DNA of 18,529 nt from Oscillospiraceae bacterium (GCA_019423445.1 JAHZBJ010000017.1:1-18529); one strand, 5' to 3'. Shown: positions 7,032-14,677, counted from the stretch's first letter. A program made the numbers and translations. The notes: a model not told the origin generated them from the sequence alone.

Positions 7032-8017
7032 GGATTCTCCCCCTCACTTTCATCTTTTCTTCCGGATTCCGCACCGGTATCGCTGTTCTCCGTCAGCTCG
7101 ATAAAGATATCCTCCAGGGTGGCCTTCTTGAGGCTCATCTCCAACAAGGCCTTGCCCTGTCCCGCAAAGGCGAAGAACAGAGCCCGGGAAACTTCGTGGA
7201 TATCCCCGGCGTCGGTTTTGATCCGCATGGACACACATTTTTTGTCCGCCGTCTCCACATCCACGCTGGCGATATGGCTGATGCCCGCCAGGATCCCCTT
7301 GGCTTCCTCCGCCGTAGCCTCTGCGGTGATGGTGATTTCGCTGGGGGACAGCAGCTGCCGTTCCAGGTTCTCCGGGGTGTCGAAGGCGATCAGCTTCCCC
7401 TTGGAGATAATGAGAATCTTCTCACACATGGTCTGCACTTCAGACAGGATATGAGAGCTGAGAATAACCGTATGGGTCTGTCCCAGCTGCCGGATCAGGT
7501 CCCGGATCTCGATAATCTGAATCGGGTCCAGGCCCACGGTGGGTTCGTCCAGAATGATGACTTTGGGGTTGCCCAAAAGGGCCTGGGCGATCCCTACCCG
7601 CTGTTTGTACCCTTTTGAGAGGGCGGAAATGCAGCGGTTCTGTACGTCCTGGATTCTGGTTTGCTGGATCACCTCGCTGATCTGGTTCTCCAGTTCGGCC
7701 CCCTTCAGCCCTTTGGCCTCCCCCACAAAGCGCAGATATTCCACCGGCGTTTCATTCATGTAGAGGGGCGGCTGCTCAGGGAGATAGCCGATCAGCTTCT
7801 TGGCTTTCTTGGGCTCTTCAAAAATGTCGTAACCGTCTATCCGAACATGCCCTGCGGTGGCAGAAAGACAGCCGGTCATGATATTCATGGTGGTGGATTT
7901 TCCCGCGCCGTTGGGACCCTAAAAGCCATATACATGGCCTTCCCCCATTTCGAAGGACAGATCATTGACCGCCATGAAATCGCCGTAACATTTTGTCAAA
8001 TGCTCCACTGTTATCAT
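7028..8017 (-). pseudogene. ABC transporter ATP-binding protein interrupted by an in-frame amber codon before Walker A
   Basis: The full frame starts at 8017 (MITVEHLTKCYGDFMAVNDL), with AGGAGG 7 bases upstream. At codon 33 (7921-7919) the frame reads TAG, then continues directly into GPNGAGKSTT, the Walker A motif at codons 34-43. Homologues usually have a hydrophobic residue here (GFLGPNGAGKS), so a single base change from TTG would explain it. The rest is intact: Q-loop near 82, signature LSKGYKQR (about 133-140), Walker B VIILDEP (about 153-159), H-loop SSH (about 187-189) and a normal C-terminal domain, 329 codons in all. The internal ATG at 7888 has no good ribosome binding site and would lack Walker A, so restart would give a dead ATPase. 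Alternatives: sequencing error, recent nonsense mutation or amber readthrough. Confidence 0.85.
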
Positions 8018-8074
8018 GGTTGGACCTCCTTATTGCTGGTTTTTGTCATGCTGCCCAGTATTTGCATCGGGGTT

Positions 8075-8080
8075 ATTATA
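8075..8080 (-). promoter_or_regulatory. Candidate -10 element for the ABC operon
   Basis: Perfect TATAAT on the minus strand, 58 bases before the ATPase ATG and beyond the kinase terminator. No good -35 is visible at 16-18 bases, so an activator may be needed. The two-component system just upstream is a plausible candidate, but that is inference. The remainder of 8018-8126 shows nothing else clear. Confidence 0.45.
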
Positions 8081-8126
8081 ATCGCCCAAACTGAAACCAC
8101 GCTGAAATTTCCTAGTGGGTTTGTGA

Positions 8127-8173
8127 AAAGAAAAAGAGGCGAAGCATCCCCTTGGGTGCTTCGTCTCTTTTTG
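8127..8173 (-). terminator. Terminator after the histidine kinase gene
   Basis: Minus strand: AAAAGAG and CGAAGCA pair with UGCUUCG and CUCUUUU, broken by one A·C mismatch, followed by UCUUUUC. It is about 28 bases past the kinase stop. The A-rich and T-rich flanks would also allow termination in the other direction. Confidence 0.8.
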
Positions 8174-8200
8174 CATTGGCCCCGGTTTCTCCTGGCCGGT

Positions 8201-9409
8201 TCAGGAACAGGGCAGCTCCACAAAGAAGCTGTTGATTCCGTTTTTGCTCTCCGCCCAGATCTTTCCCTTGTGCTGGGCCGCGATGCTCTCGGCGATGGAC
8301 AGCCCCAGCCCAAAACTGCCTGTCCGGCTCCTGGCCGGGTCCGCGCGGTAAAAACGCTTGAAAATATTTTCCAGTTCTTCCGGAGGGATGGGGGCCCCTT
8401 CGTCGGCCACCGTCAGAACACAATGGCCCTTCCCCCGTTTGTTGAGGGACACCCAGGTCTTTCCCCCTTCCCGGGAATACTTCTGGGCGTTGTCCAGCAG
8501 AATCTCCGCCAACCGCCTCAGCTGTGCCTCGTCTCCCATCACTTTGATGTCCTGTTGGACCTGGGAACAAAGGGTCAGCCCCTTCTCAAAAAAGATAGGC
8601 TCAAATGGGAGGACCGCGTCGGAAATCAATTTGCTGAATTCCACCTCGGCAAGCACCGGCTTCGCTTCGGCGCTGTCCGCCCGGGCCAGCTCCAGCATCT
8701 GCTCGATCAGGCCCCGCATCTGTCTGGACATGGTCAAAATGCTGGACAGGAAGACGCTCTGCTTCTCTCTGCTGTACTCCCCATCCTGCATCAGTTCCGC
8801 ATTGGTAGTAATCACCGTCAGGGGTGTTTTCAGCTCATGGGACGCGGCAGCCACAAATTGCCTCTGCTGCTTCCAAGCCTGTTCAATGGGCTTTACCGCC
8901 CATTTGGAAAGAAGGATGCTGCCCCACAAAAAGGCAAAAAAGCTCAGTCCCCCGATGAGGAGACAGTTTTTCATCAGCCCCTCCAGGGTGGCCCGCTCGC
9001 TGGAAATGTCCGAAAAGACCAGACAGGGGTTCAGGGGATTGTCCACCCGGTAATACCGCAGGTTATATTCCTCCATCACCCCCAGCCTCCTGGGGGAGGA
9101 AAGGGCGAACTCAATAAGCCTGTTCAAAAAGACGCCGTCCGACAGGTCGTAATAACCGCCCCCTGTGGAGATCAGCTCCCCCCTTGGCCCCAGCTGGATG
9201 GTAAAAAACGGCAGACGGACATCCTCCCCCCGCTCGCTGGGGACCCCCAGCTGGAAAGGGTCCATGGCGATGCTCTGCATCATACGGATATTCTCCGCCT
9301 CCAGGTTCGCCCTTGTAAAATAGAGCACCAATCCCAGGATCACACAGAGCATGATGGTGACAATGGTCATATTGATCAGTACAAACTTAAAGCGAAGCTT
9401 CCGGATCAT
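8201..9409 (-). CDS. Two-component sensor histidine kinase
   Basis: Membrane-bound HisKA/HATPase_c kinase of 402 residues. A first membrane segment lies at about 10-31, a short extracytoplasmic sensor of roughly 115 residues follows, and a second membrane segment lies at about 147-168. The dimerisation box ASHELKTPLT has phospho-acceptor His191. The ATPase motifs are the N-box LDNAQKYS, G1 VADEGAPIP, F-box IFKRFYR and G2 FGLGLSIA, all intact. The start at 9409 is backed by GGAGGUGA 6 bases upstream and overlaps the regulator gene by 23 bases, so the two are one operon. The stimulus is unknown. The next operon downstream is the GldF/GldG-type ABC system, a possible but unproven target. Confidence 0.94.
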   Translation of the reverse strand: MIRKLRFKFVLINMTIVTIMLCVILGLVLYFTRANLEAENIRMMQSIAMDPFQLGVPSERGEDVRLPFFTIQLGPRGELISTGGGYYDLSDGVFLNRLIEFALSSPRRLGVMEEYNLRYYRVDNPLNPCLVFSDISSERATLEGLMKNCLLIGGLSFFAFLWGSILLSKWAVKPIEQAWKQQRQFVAAASHELKTPLTVITTNAELMQDGEYSREKQSVFLSSILTMSRQMRGLIEQMLELARADSAEAKPVLAEVEFSKLISDAVLPFEPIFFEKGLTLCSQVQQDIKVMGDEAQLRRLAEILLDNAQKYSREGGKTWVSLNKRGKGHCVLTVADEGAPIPPEELENIFKRFYRADPARSRTGSFGLGLSIAESIAAQHKGKIWAESKNGINSFFVELPCS

Positions 9410-10079
9410 CCCGCTTCACCTCCAAATGGTATCCCAATCTTCGAATTGCCTCAATCCGGATATCTGAGCCGATGCTGGCCAACTTTTTCCGCAGGAAGCC
9501 GATATAAACTTCCACGTAATTCTCCACAGCGTCGGAATCGTATCCCCAGACCCTGGCCAGAATCATTTCCTTGGACAGGTTCCGTTCCCCGGCCTGGAGC
9601 AGAAAGCGCATGATATCAAACTCTTTGGCGGAGAGGCGGACACTGCTGCCGCCGCAGATGAGAGTGGCGGAGGAAAGGTCCAGGGAGGTATTCCCAAAAG
9701 TGATCTCGTCCACCTGGGCGCCCTGCCGGCGCAGCAGAGCATTGACACAGGCCAGAAGTTCCCGGGTGTCAAAAGGCTTGGTCAAATAATAATCCGCCCC
9801 GGAGTCCAGACCGGCGATCCGGTCCTCCAGCCCTGATCTGGCGGTGAGCATGAGGATGGGAGTGCCCAGATGCCTGGCACGTACCCTTTGGGCCACCTGG
9901 AATCCGTTGAGCTTCGGCATCATCACATCCAGGATCAAAAGATCATAAACTCCCAGCTCTGCATACTGCACCCCTGTCTCTCCATCATAGGCAATCTCCA
10001 CCTCAAAACCCTTGCTTTTCAAAAGCTCACCAATGGAATCCGCCAACAGCTTTTCGTCTTCCACAATCAGGATCTTCAC
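9387..10079 (-). CDS. OmpR/PhoB-type response regulator, GTG start
   Basis: Receiver domain plus winged-helix DNA-binding domain, 230 residues from a GTG start. The receiver has the acidic pair E7/D8, phospho-acceptor D51 in LLILDVMMP, T79 in LTARS and K101 in LTKPF. The C-terminal domain (about 130-226) contains LSAKEFDIMRFLL and YIGFLRKKL, typical OmpR/PhoB elements. I choose GTG at 10079 over the ATG at 10115: that ATG overlaps the likely -10 element, while GGGGGGAAG lies just ahead of the GTG. It pairs with the kinase that overlaps its 3' end. Target genes are not visible from sequence. Confidence 0.93.
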   Translation of the reverse strand: MKILIVEDEKLLADSIGELLKSKGFEVEIAYDGETGVQYAELGVYDLLILDVMMPKLNGFQVAQRVRARHLGTPILMLTARSGLEDRIAGLDSGADYYLTKPFDTRELLACVNALLRRQGAQVDEITFGNTSLDLSSATLICGGSSVRLSAKEFDIMRFLLQAGERNLSKEMILARVWGYDSDAVENYVEVYIGFLRKKLASIGSDIRIEAIRRLGYHLEVKRDDPEASL

Positions 10080-10103
10080 TGCGCTTCCCCCCAATTCCCC
10101 ATT

Positions 10104-10132
10104 ATTATAATACACCCTGCAGCTGAATTGAA
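10104..10132 (-). promoter_or_regulatory. Sigma-A-like promoter of the two-component operon
   Basis: Minus strand: -10 TATAAT (perfect) at 10109-10104, 17-base spacer, weak -35 TTCAAT at 10132-10127. Transcription would start near 10097, downstream of the ATG at 10115, which supports the GTG start at 10079. Confidence 0.6.
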
Positions 10133-10196
10133 CCTTAAAATATCCTCAAAGCATTTACCCGAGGGCGCAATAACATGTCAGGGATATTTTCTTCGG

Positions 10197-10246
10197 ACTT
10201 AAAACAAACGCGGCGCCCCCATACCCTCCGGTATAGGGGCGCCGCG
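10197..10246 (-). terminator. Strong intrinsic terminator of the thiamine operon
   Basis: A long GC-rich hairpin, GCGGCGCCCC against GGGGCGCCGC with an inner AUACC/GGUAU helix (10209-10246), follows thiC. On the minus strand it is trailed by UUUGUUUU. It closes the thi operon before the two-component promoter. Confidence 0.9.
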
Positions 10247-10296
10247 CAGTATCCGCCAGGGGTTCGGGGGCAATTCTTTCCGCACCGATCTGCCCC

Positions 10297-11601
10297 TTAC
10301 AAAATGTCGATGTATTCGCCGCTAAGAGCCTTGTTCATGCTCCTGACGGCGCAGAACTTTCCACACATGGAGCAGCTGTCCTCCTGTTCAGGGGCCCGGC
10401 TGTCCCGGATGGCCTTTGCAGTCTCCGGGTCAATGGAGCATTCCCACTGCTTTTCCCAGTCAAAGGTCCTTCTGGCATCCGCCATGGCGTCGTCCACCTC
10501 CCGGGCATGGGGGATCTTTTTGGCAATATCTGCCGCGTGGGCGGCAATACGGGAGGCGATAATCCCCTGTTTGACATCTTCGACATTGGGGAGGGCAAGG
10601 TGTTCCGCCGGGGTGACATAGCAAAGGAAGGCGGCTCCCGCGGCGGCTGCAATGGCACCGCCAATGGCGGATGTGATATGGTCGTACCCGGGGGCGATAT
10701 CGGTGACAATGGGCCCCAGGACATAAAAGGGCGCTCCCATGCAGATGGTCTGCTGGATCTTCATATTCGCTTCAATCTGATCCATAGGCATATGTCCGGG
10801 GCCCTCCACCATAACCTGGACATCCTTTGCCCACGCCCGCTTGGTCAGCTCCCCCAGACGGACAAGTTCCTCGATCTGGCACACGTCGCTGCCATCGGCA
10901 AGGCATCCGGGCCGGCAGGCGTCCCCCAGGGAGATGGTCACATCGTATTCCCGGCAGATGTCCAAAATCTCATCGAAGTACTGGTAGAAGGGGTTCTCCT
11001 CCCCTGTCATGGTCATCCACGCAAACACCAGGGAACCGCCCCGGGAGACAATATTCATCTTCCGTTTGTGGGTCCGGATCTGGTCGATGGTCTTGCGGGT
11101 GATGCCGCAATGGAGGGTCACAAAGTCCACTCCGTCCTGGGCGTGGAGCCTCACCACGTCGATGAAGTCCTTCGCCGTAAGGGTGGCAAGGTCCCTCTGG
11201 TAGTGGATGACGCTGTCATAAACCGGGACGGTACCGATCATGGCGGGGCACTCTCTGGTGAGCTTTTGACGGAAAGGCTGGGTATTCCCGTGGGAGGAAA
11301 GGTCCATAATGGCTTCCGCCCCCATCTTCACCGCCGCCATAACCTTTTCCATCTCAATGTCGTAGTCCTTGCAGTCCCTGGAAACCCCCAAATTGACATT
11401 GATCTTGGTGCGGAGCATGGAACCGACGCCGTTTGGCTGGATACAGGTATGCAGCTTATTGGCGCAGATGACCACCTGTCCCTTGGCCACAAGGTCCCGG
11501 ATCTCTTCCTCGGTGCGGTATTCCTTCGCCGCAACCGCCTTCATTTCAGGAGTGATGATTCCGCGTTTGGCGGCGTCCATCTGGGTGGTATAGTTTCTCA
11601 T
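10297..11601 (-). CDS. thiC: Phosphomethylpyrimidine (HMP-P) synthase ThiC
   Basis: Radical-SAM enzyme that rearranges the purine intermediate AIR to the thiamine pyrimidine HMP-P, releasing CO and formate. 434 residues: the short form common in anaerobes, lacking the N-terminal extension of E. coli ThiC. Recognised stretches are GVGSMLRTKINVNLGVS, DLSSHGNTQPFR, VTLHCGITRKT, SRGGSLVFAWM and VEGPGHMPMDQI. The C-terminal cluster motif is CSMCGKFC (410-417), spaced CX2CX3C, whereas E. coli ThiC has CX2CX4C. ATG is preceded by AAAGGA. It is last in the TPP-riboswitch operon, 23 bases after thiD. Confidence 0.97.
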   Translation of the reverse strand: MRNYTTQMDAAKRGIITPEMKAVAAKEYRTEEEIRDLVAKGQVVICANKLHTCIQPNGVGSMLRTKINVNLGVSRDCKDYDIEMEKVMAAVKMGAEAIMDLSSHGNTQPFRQKLTRECPAMIGTVPVYDSVIHYQRDLATLTAKDFIDVVRLHAQDGVDFVTLHCGITRKTIDQIRTHKRKMNIVSRGGSLVFAWMTMTGEENPFYQYFDEILDICREYDVTISLGDACRPGCLADGSDVCQIEELVRLGELTKRAWAKDVQVMVEGPGHMPMDQIEANMKIQQTICMGAPFYVLGPIVTDIAPGYDHITSAIGGAIAAAAGAAFLCYVTPAEHLALPNVEDVKQGIIASRIAAHAADIAKKIPHAREVDDAMADARRTFDWEKQWECSIDPETAKAIRDSRAPEQEDSCSMCGKFCAVRSMNKALSGEYIDIL

Positions 11602-11624
11602 GGTTTTTGTTCCTTTCAGACAGA

Positions 11625-12440
11625 TTATTTTCTTTCGTCCCCTTGGTCCGCAAAACGGCCCCCAAGATCAAACATGTGGTTCATGGGGCCGGAGCCTTTG
11701 CCCAGGTCAAGCATTGCCGCCAGAGCGCCGGAAATATATTCCTTTGCCCGCCGGACAGACTCCTCCAGACCAAAGCCCTTGGCAAGGTTCGCCGCAATGG
11801 CACTGGACAGGGTGCATCCCGTGCCGTGGGTATTGGGGTTGTCGATCCTCCTGCCCTCAAACCAGTGCCATGCGCCTTCCGAGTACAGAAGATCATTGGC
11901 GTCATTGATCCGGTGCCCGCCCTTGAGCAGCACGGCGCAGCCGCAGCTGTCCCCTATGATCCGGGCGGCCTTCTCCATATCTTCCTTGTTCTGGATCCTT
12001 ATCCCGGAAAGGACCTCCGCCTCGGGGATGTTGGGGGTAGCCACAGCCGCAAGGGGAAGCAGCTCCTGCTTCAGTGCCGACACCGCGTTTTCTTTCATCA
12101 GCGATGAGCCGCTTGTAGCCACCATAACGGGATCCACCACAATGTTTTTGGCCTCATATGCCCTCAGCCTCCCGGCAATCACCCGGATCAGTTCTGCCGA
12201 AGGCACCATGCCAATCTTTACAGCGTCGGGATAGATATCCTCAAACACCGCGTCCAACTGCTTCTGTAGAAAATCTGGAGACGCCTCCATAATTGCCGTA
12301 ACGCCGGTTGTGTTTTGCGCCGTAAGCGCCGTAACCGCGCTCATTGCGTAAACACCATTCATCGTCATCGTTTTAATATCTGCCTGAATGCCGGCGCCTC
12401 CGCTGGAATCGCTTCCAGCGATTGATAATGCTGTTCTCAA
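11625..12440 (-). CDS. thiD: HMP/HMP-P kinase ThiD, TTG start
   Basis: Phosphorylates HMP and then HMP-P to HMP-PP for coupling by ThiE. Ribokinase-like fold, 271 residues, normal length. SIAGSDSSGGAGIQADIKT (6-24) binds the pyrimidine. VVDPVMVATSGSSL (101-114) and the GTGC anion hole (206-209) complete the active site. The start is TTG at 12440, with AAGGAG exactly 8 bases upstream; no better ATG lies nearby. It follows the HAD gene after an 84-base gap holding a hairpin and precedes thiC, so it makes the substrate chain ThiC to ThiD to ThiE within one operon. Confidence 0.96.
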   Translation of the reverse strand: MRTALSIAGSDSSGGAGIQADIKTMTMNGVYAMSAVTALTAQNTTGVTAIMEASPDFLQKQLDAVFEDIYPDAVKIGMVPSAELIRVIAGRLRAYEAKNIVVDPVMVATSGSSLMKENAVSALKQELLPLAAVATPNIPEAEVLSGIRIQNKEDMEKAARIIGDSCGCAVLLKGGHRINDANDLLYSEGAWHWFEGRRIDNPNTHGTGCTLSSAIAANLAKGFGLEESVRRAKEYISGALAAMLDLGKGSGPMNHMFDLGGRFADQGDERK

Positions 12441-12482
12441 CCTGCTTACTCCTTCCCCATCTGTATTGCATTATTTTTATTG

Positions 12483-12515
12483 AGCGACAGAGAGTGGTGC
12501 CCCCGGTCTGCCGCT
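12483..12515. other. Hairpin between the HAD gene and thiD
   Basis: AGCGACAGA and TCTGCCGCT form a 9-bp inverted repeat in the 84-base gap. On the minus strand it is fully paired (one G·U) but has no following U-run. On the plus strand it is followed by TTTTCTGTTTTATTTT but has one mismatch. It may be an RNA-processing or stability element within the thi transcript, or an antisense terminator. Confidence 0.4.
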
Positions 12516-12524
12516 TTTTCTGTT

Positions 12525-13190
12525 TTATTTTCGGATCTGTCCTATGTAATGCCAGAACTCCCCGGCATCGCGGTAGTCCCTGATATAACAGTCCGCCTCC
12601 TCCTTCAGCTGTTCCTGCTCCTTTTCGTGGGGATCATACACCCCAGCGGTGGGAAAGCCGTCGGACTTTGCGGTTTTCAGGGCGTACAGCCCATCTTCAA
12701 ACACCATGGTTTCCCCCTTCGGGGTCTCCAGGTGCTCCAGGGCCTGCCGGTAGATATGAGGTTCTTCCTTGCTGTGGCCCGCCGACGCACAGGTAAAGAT
12801 GTCTGAGAAATATCCTCTCACCCCGAGACGCGTCAGCGCGGCTTCTGCCAGGGCTCGGTCCGTAACGGTGGCGACACACATCTTTACGCCACATTTCCTC
12901 AGCCTGTCCAAAAACTCCGCCGCTCCCGGCTTGAGGGGAACGGTGTTCCTGTAATAGTCTTCAACCATTCCATTGACCCCAGCCACCAGTTCCTCCACAG
13001 AAAGGCCGACCCCGTAATGGTCCCTGTAATACTGGGCGGACTGTTCCAGGGTAAAGGTCTTGAAAGTCTCCTTCAGGTCCTCCTTTGGCTCCTTCCCCAG
13101 GGAGCGGAGATAGTCCTCCCCCACCGTATCCCAGATAGACATGGAATCCAGGAGAGTCCCGTCCAGGTCAAATATCCCGCCGCGAATCAC
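12525..13190 (-). CDS. HAD-superfamily phosphatase in the thiamine operon
   Basis: 221-residue haloacid dehalogenase-like hydrolase of subfamily I with a helical cap. Motif I is IFDLDGTLLDS, with nucleophile D8 and acid/base D10. Motif II is VATVTDR (about 106-112), motif III Lys141 in GHSKEEP, motif IV FEDGLYALKTAK (about 164-175). It resembles the beta-phosphoglucomutase/phosphatase group, so the substrate cannot be read from sequence. The GTG start overlaps the thiE stop by 4 bases (GTGA), so it is translationally coupled to thiE. A role in thiamine metabolism, for example dephosphorylating thiamine phosphate or a phosphorylated precursor, is inference from position. Confidence 0.9.
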   Translation of the reverse strand: MIRGGIFDLDGTLLDSMSIWDTVGEDYLRSLGKEPKEDLKETFKTFTLEQSAQYYRDHYGVGLSVEELVAGVNGMVEDYYRNTVPLKPGAAEFLDRLRKCGVKMCVATVTDRALAEAALTRLGVRGYFSDIFTCASAGHSKEEPHIYRQALEHLETPKGETMVFEDGLYALKTAKSDGFPTAGVYDPHEKEQEQLKEEADCYIRDYRDAGEFWHYIGQIRK

Positions 13191-13828
13191 TTGGCCACCG
13201 CCTCTTGGGTGAGCAGTTTCAGTTCCGCAGTCGCCGCCCGGATGTCCTCTGCCCCAAAAATCGCGCTGATGACAGCAATCCCGCAGATTCCGCTGCCTTT
13301 CAGTTGGGCCACATTGTGTCTGCCGATCCCTCCAATAGCTACCACCGGAATGCTGACAGCCTGGCAGATGGCCTTCAGGGTCTCATGGCTTACGTCATCC
13401 GCATCCGCTTTGGAACCGGTATGGAACACCGCACCAACGCCGAGATAGTCGGCGCCTCTCTCCTGGGCCAGGAGGGCCTGTTCCACTGTTTGAGCCGACA
13501 CACCGAGAATCTTATCCTCGCCGATCAGCAACCCCACATCTCCCGCTTCCATATCGTTTTGCCCCACATGGACGCCATCAGCGTCTATTTTTCTGGCAAT
13601 CTCCACATTGTCATTGATCACGAACGGAACACGATAGCGGCGGCAAAGCTCCTGGATTTCCAAAGCTTCTTTCAAAAAGGCCTCGTCCCCCAGCTCCTTT
13701 TCACGAAGCTGAATAAAAGTTGCACCGCCCTTCAGGGCTTCTTCCACCTGCTGGTAAAGGGTTTGCCCACCGAGCCAGGAGCGGTCGGTAACCGCATAGA
13801 GCAGCAGATCCTTTTTATCGCACTTCAT
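13187..13828 (-). CDS. thiE: Thiamine-phosphate synthase ThiE
   Basis: Joins HMP-PP and the thiazole phosphate to form thiamine phosphate. TIM-barrel enzyme, 213 residues, normal length. Motifs: TFIQLREKEL (about 37-46), where Arg and Lys hold pyrophosphate; INDN (71-74); DADGVHVGQNDM (about 82-93); GVGAVFHTGSKADA (about 130-143), usually GPxFxTxTKxDA; and VVAIGGI (162-168). It overlaps thiM by 14 bases and the HAD gene by 4 bases. With ThiM supplying thiazole phosphate and ThiC/ThiD the pyrimidine, this is where the operon's pathways meet. Confidence 0.96.
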   Translation of the reverse strand: MKCDKKDLLLYAVTDRSWLGGQTLYQQVEEALKGGATFIQLREKELGDEAFLKEALEIQELCRRYRVPFVINDNVEIARKIDADGVHVGQNDMEAGDVGLLIGEDKILGVSAQTVEQALLAQERGADYLGVGAVFHTGSKADADDVSHETLKAICQAVSIPVVAIGGIGRHNVAQLKGSGICGIAVISAIFGAEDIRAATAELKLLTQEAVAK

Positions 13829-14636
13829 ACTTTGCTCCTCTGTTCAGCGTCTCAGCGTCCATGTTATATATGGCGTCTATGATTCGGTTGCGGTAGGAAG
13901 AGTTTCCTTCCCCAGGCTGCATATTGGCAAATCCAATCTCACCGGCAAGCCCCATCGCACAGACCGCCGCAGCTACCGCTTCTGTCTTGTTATCCGGGTT
14001 CGCCACCGCGTACGCTGTGGCAAGTCCCGACAGCTGACAACCTGTGCCGGTAATTTTGCTCATTTCGGGTCTGCCGTTTCGGATGACATAGGCCTTTCCA
14101 GCGTCTGCCACAATATCAATGGCTCCGGTAATGGCAACGATGCTTCCCGTCTCGGACGCAAAACTTTTTGCAAAAGCTACCATGGCGTCCAGATTTTCTT
14201 CTGTTACAGTGTCGGCCGCATCCGCATCCACTCCTTTGGTGGTGCCGCTTCCCAGGGCCAGCGTTTTGATTTCCGAGATATTGCCGCGGATTACATCCAA
14301 CTTGATCTTTTCCATCAGCTCAACGGCGGTATTGGTCCTCAAGGCACTGGCTCCTGCACCCACAGGATCAAGCAAAACCACATGGCCCAGCTCATTTGCT
14401 CTCGCACCAGCTATGAACATCCCCTCAATGCTGCGTTTGTTCAGGGTCCCGATATTGATGTTAAGGCCTCCGCAAATTGAGGTGATATCCGCAACATCCT
14501 CCGGCTCATCCGACATGATTGGACTTCCTCCGCAGGCAAGCAAAACGTTGGCCACATCATTTACCGTAACATAATTTGTAATGTTGTGGACCAACGGTTT
14601 GTTCTTTCTTACATTTTCCAAACAGGTTCCCAGCAT
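13815..14636 (-). CDS. thiM: Hydroxyethylthiazole kinase ThiM
   Basis: Salvages the thiazole alcohol THZ to its phosphate. Ribokinase-like, 273 residues from the chosen start. I start at MLGTCLENVR (14636), not 14681: AAGGAG lies 10 bases upstream, and homologues begin a few residues before the PLVHNITN motif (here 14-21). DPVGAGAS (90-97) and GTGCQLSG (197-204, catalytic Cys200) are intact. First gene of the TPP-controlled operon. Thiazole synthesis genes (thiG, thiH, thiS) are absent from the window, so the thiazole half may be salvaged or made elsewhere. Confidence 0.95.
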   Translation of the reverse strand: MLGTCLENVRKNKPLVHNITNYVTVNDVANVLLACGGSPIMSDEPEDVADITSICGGLNINIGTLNKRSIEGMFIAGARANELGHVVLLDPVGAGASALRTNTAVELMEKIKLDVIRGNISEIKTLALGSGTTKGVDADAADTVTEENLDAMVAFAKSFASETGSIVAITGAIDIVADAGKAYVIRNGRPEMSKITGTGCQLSGLATAYAVANPDNKTEAVAAAVCAMGLAGEIGFANMQPGEGNSSYRNRIIDAIYNMDAETLNRGAKYEVR

Positions 14637-14677
14637 GTGATGCTCTCTCCTTCCCGAATGTATCTCGGTTTTTTGAT

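Noticed and set aside
7028..7888. Functional shortened ATPase starting at the internal ATG at 7888
   Set aside because: It lacks the Walker A motif, has no good ribosome binding site, and is preceded in frame by conserved ABC sequence, so it is the tail of an interrupted gene rather than a real shorter gene.
7661..9613. 650-codon open frame on the plus strand across the kinase and ABC genes
   Set aside because: It spans two well-supported minus-strand genes, their terminator and a promoter, and its product looks like no protein family. It is a GC-rich shadow frame.
10507..12234. 575-codon plus-strand open frame opposite thiC and thiD
   Set aside because: Antisense to two unmistakable enzymes; composition and lack of motifs mark it as a shadow.
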